A stretch of DNA of 15,595 nucleotides, taken from positions 1-15,595 of the forward strand of contig JADGDL010000044.1 of NCBI GenBank assembly GCA_016744875.1. Reading direction: 5' to 3'. Positions 14,085-15,595 of the stretch are shown here, in pieces; positions within the stretch are counted from its first letter, which is position 1; every line of letters begins with the position of its first letter. Source of the DNA: Sulfurovum sp. (GTDB lineage: Bacteria; Campylobacterota; Campylobacteria; Campylobacterales; Sulfurovaceae). The position numbers and the translations under genes are program-made. The notes beneath the pieces are model-generated. The model ran no database searches. It saw only the letters and a program-made list of their open reading frames with translations, and was not told the DNA's origin.

Positions 14085-14396
14085 CTAAACTTCTTCAACC
14101 AAGCAGGTCAACTTAAAGCCCTCTTTTTTGGCTTGTGTCTCAACAAGTTCTGCTTTGGTTTCTGCTATCTCTAACATGAATCCACCACAAAACCCTTCAC
14201 CATTTGTCACGATCTCATGCGCAATGGCTTCTGCATCATCTTGGTCCTTATGAAAGACAGTCGTAAGCATTCTCATACAAAACTCCCATGAAACATAGCC
14301 ATCATTCAGTATAGAGACGAAATACATTGTAGGTTTATCAAATTGTATGTTCAGATAAGATTTAAGTGTAATGGGCAGTTTAATTTTAATGGGCAT
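14085..14396 (-). CDS. clpS: ClpS-family adaptor with altered N-degron pocket
   Basis: A 103-residue ClpS-like adaptor, the family that hands N-degron proteins to ClpA/ClpC with ClpP. The core is clear: SILNDGYVSWEF (28-39), GEGFCGGF (66-73) and LEIAETKAELV (75-85). Against E. coli ClpS, N34 and D35 are kept as N31 and D32, but the gatekeeper M40 is W37 and the amino-group-binding H66 is V63. I chose ATG 14396 because AAAGGTG lies just upstream; a longer frame from 14561 adds an AT-rich, implausible N-terminus that runs over the promoter of the divergent globin gene. TATACT on the minus strand (14430-14435) is a possible -10. It may be a second ClpS paralog with another specificity; the symbol marks the family only. 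Confidence 0.8.
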   Translation of the reverse strand: MPIKIKLPITLKSYLNIQFDKPTMYFVSILNDGYVSWEFCMRMLTTVFHKDQDDAEAIAHEIVTNGEGFCGGFMLEIAETKAELVETQAKKEGFKLTCLVEEV

Positions 14397-14494
14397 ATCA
14401 CACCTTTCTAGATCTAAGTATATTTTATTAGTATAATCAAAATAACCTGTATACCGCTTAATAAAAATTCTGTGTTTTAGCTTTTGAAAAAATT

Positions 14495-14503
14495 TGCTAT
14501 AAT
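14495..14503 (+). promoter_or_regulatory. Extended -10 box of the third truncated hemoglobin gene
   Basis: TGCTATAAT, identical to the box before the second globin gene, lies about 70 bases before the likely translation start. The ribosome site AAAGGA is at 14561-14566. Confidence 0.55.
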
Positions 14504-14572
14504 TCCACTTCAAAAAAAATTGTCTTTTTATTACACTTGTGTTTATAGACGATTTGTACAAAAGGATGTAGT

Positions 14573-14956
14573 ATAGAACTTCAACATACTATTAGTAGAG
14601 AAAACCTTAGAATCTTAATGACTTCCTTTTATAAAAAGGCTATTGAGCATCAAGATCTTGGTCCTTATTTTATCAATGAACTTGGGGATGATCTAACAAA
14701 TAAAGAATGGATAGATCATATAGAACTTTTGGCAGATTTTTGGTTGGCTAAACTTTTAGGAGAAGATACGTATTACGGTAGTTTTATTGGTGCCCATGTT
14801 AAGATGCCTCATATAAAAAGAGAAAATTTTACACAGTGGGTGGATCTTTTTTCTGTAACTGCTGATGAAGTATATGTACCCGACATTGCTGAAGTGTTTA
14901 AGAAAAAAGGGGTTCAATTTTCGAACCAATTTATGAACAGTAAGAAAAAGGTCTAA
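14573..14956 (+). CDS. Group III truncated hemoglobin, copy 3, start codon abnormal
   Basis: The translated frame aligns with the two globins at 6895 and 7364 from base 14573 onward: ELQHTISRENLRILMTSFY matches their first 19 residues position by position, then the proximal histidine lies in GAHVKMP, the classical group III motif. The homologous start codon, however, is ATA (14573-14575). AAAGGA ends six bases before it, an ideal spacing. The in-frame region from the stop at 14546 holds no ATG, GTG or TTG before ATG 14618, and that ATG has no ribosome site and would delete helix A. So either a rare AUA start is used, or the gene makes a shortened 112-residue globin, or it is newly damaged, or the base is an assembly error. 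It lacks the acidic tail of copies 1 and 2 and ends in KKKV. The receiver-like gene follows after 26 bases. Confidence 0.75.
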   Translation: MELQHTISRENLRILMTSFYKKAIEHQDLGPYFINELGDDLTNKEWIDHIELLADFWLAKLLGEDTYYGSFIGAHVKMPHIKRENFTQWVDLFSVTADEVYVPDIAEVFKKKGVQFSNQFMNSKKKV

Positions 14957-14982
14957 ATTTAGTTTTAGATTAAAGGAAAACA

Positions 14983-15366
14983 ATGAATACCAATAAAAAG
15001 TGGAATGTACTTTTCATTAAAGATGCTCACTCTATGTTTGATGCCGATACTAAAATGTTTAATACATTATTTAATAAAGTAGATAAAGTTCAAGGTAGGG
15101 AAGGGGCTTTAAAATTATTTGAGAGTAATAACTATGATATTGTCATTGGTGATATAAGTGTAAAACCTGAAGAACTTGCATTTTTGAAACAAATAATAGA
15201 CATAAAGCCCGAACAAACTATATTTGCATTGGTGTCGCCAAAAGACACTGATAAACTTTATGGGATTGCTGACCTGGGAATCCATGCTTTTGAATTAACA
15301 CCTATACAGTTTGATCAAGCTTTGGAAACAATCGCACAGTTCAATCCTTATGAAGAGGCACAATAA
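14983..15366 (+). CDS. Degenerate receiver (CheY-like) domain protein
   Basis: A 127-residue single-domain protein with the fold pattern of a response-regulator receiver: strand WNVLFIKDAHSM (7-18), strand DIVIGDISV (52-60) with D57 at the phospho-acceptor position, FALVSPKD (81-88) with S85 at the Ser/Thr position, and GIHAFELTP (99-107), where the conserved Lys before Pro is replaced by T106. The acidic pair is reduced to K13-D14. Loss of the Lys and one acidic residue argues against normal phosphorelay, so it may act as an atypical receiver. There is no output domain. AAAGGA precedes the ATG, and the 26-base gap after the globin implies co-transcription, possibly linking heme-ligand state to a signalling partner. 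Confidence 0.7.
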   Translation: MNTNKKWNVLFIKDAHSMFDADTKMFNTLFNKVDKVQGREGALKLFESNNYDIVIGDISVKPEELAFLKQIIDIKPEQTIFALVSPKDTDKLYGIADLGIHAFELTPIQFDQALETIAQFNPYEEAQ

Positions 15367-15431
15367 GCATTTACGCTTTTAATACATATACCACTTCATG
15401 GAAGCAGAGAAGAACGCACTCCCTCTTACTG

Positions 15432-15593
15432 TTAGCAGCAAACTTCTAGTACTTGAACTTTATCTGCTTTAAATACTTCACGCCATGCCTCTAGTAAGTC
15501 TTCATCTATTTGATTCAAAGATGTATCATGTTCATTAGGCAGGTTTTGTTGTATTTGATCCGCTTTACGAGATATTGCTTCTTGTTGTACTAA
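15432..15593 (-). CDS. 3' end of a minus-strand gene (partial)
   Basis: The minus strand from 15593 is open for 53 codons to TAA at 15432-15434. It starts LVQQEAISRKADQIQ and ends DKVQVLEVCC, with an acidic, helical middle (LNQIDEDLLEAWREVFKAD). The composition is that of a real protein and there is no competing frame. The gene enters from beyond the window, so no start is seen. I do not recognise the family; the terminal Cys-Cys is notable. The 65 bases between it and the receiver gene contain no clear terminator. Confidence 0.6.
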   Translation of the reverse strand, partial: LVQQEAISRKADQIQQNLPNEHDTSLNQIDEDLLEAWREVFKADKVQVLEVCC

Positions 15594-15595
15594 AT

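Noticed and set aside
14397..14561. 55-residue N-terminal extension of the ClpS-like protein
   Set aside because: The extension is AT-rich, shares nothing with ClpS, covers the divergent globin promoter, and a good ribosome site supports ATG 14396 instead.
1..15595. CRISPR array, insertion sequence, tRNA or rRNA
   Set aside because: No regularly spaced direct repeats, transposase, terminal inverted repeats or cloverleaf-like sequences were seen on reading both strands.

Overview
The window is AT-rich and looks like the chromosome of a chemolithoautotrophic Campylobacterota bacterium, most likely close to Sulfurovum. This is inferred from gene content: a multisubunit 2-oxoacid:ferredoxin oxidoreductase of the kind used by reductive-TCA organisms, group III truncated hemoglobins, hemerythrins, and promoters built on TATAAT or TGCTATAAT without a clear -35 box. 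No mobile element, tRNA, rRNA or CRISPR array was seen.

Layout. 1-1166: the tail of an upstream gene, a terminator and a COG0523 (CobW-like) metallochaperone GTPase. 1167-1565: a long AT-rich leader. 1566-5343: a tight five-gene operon for a ferredoxin-dependent 2-oxoacid oxidoreductase, in the order CODH-epsilon-like subunit, alpha, beta, gamma, ferredoxin, closed by a hairpin. 5546-6802: a trigger factor without the usual ribosome-docking signature. 6895-7768: two adjacent group III truncated hemoglobins, facing an LRV-repeat protein on the minus strand. 8428-8808: a protein with two tandem ribbon-helix-helix-like units, divergent from the LRV gene around a perfect 14-bp palindrome. 8957-11581: an 874-residue fusion of a ClpB-like AAA+ module with an FtsH-like AAA+ module and a degenerate M41 peptidase domain. 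11886-12167: a DksA/TraR-type zinc-finger protein with a doubtful N-terminus. 12236-13476: an aldo/keto reductase and a hemerythrin, probably co-transcribed on the minus strand. 13617-14024: a second, divergent hemerythrin. 14085-14396: a variant ClpS on the minus strand. 14573-15366: a third truncated hemoglobin lacking a normal start codon at its homologous N-terminus, followed by a degenerate receiver-domain protein. The last 160 bases hold the C-terminal end of a minus-strand gene.

Together: the oxidoreductase operon is the carbon-fixation part and depends on low-potential, oxygen-sensitive iron-sulfur chemistry. The 3' half is rich in diiron and heme proteins (two hemerythrins, three truncated hemoglobins), which fits O2/NO sensing or detoxification in a microaerophile, and in protein-quality-control proteins that depart from their families (trigger factor, ClpS, FtsH-like fusion). 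The AAA+ pseudo-protease fusion is the best candidate for an undescribed system.
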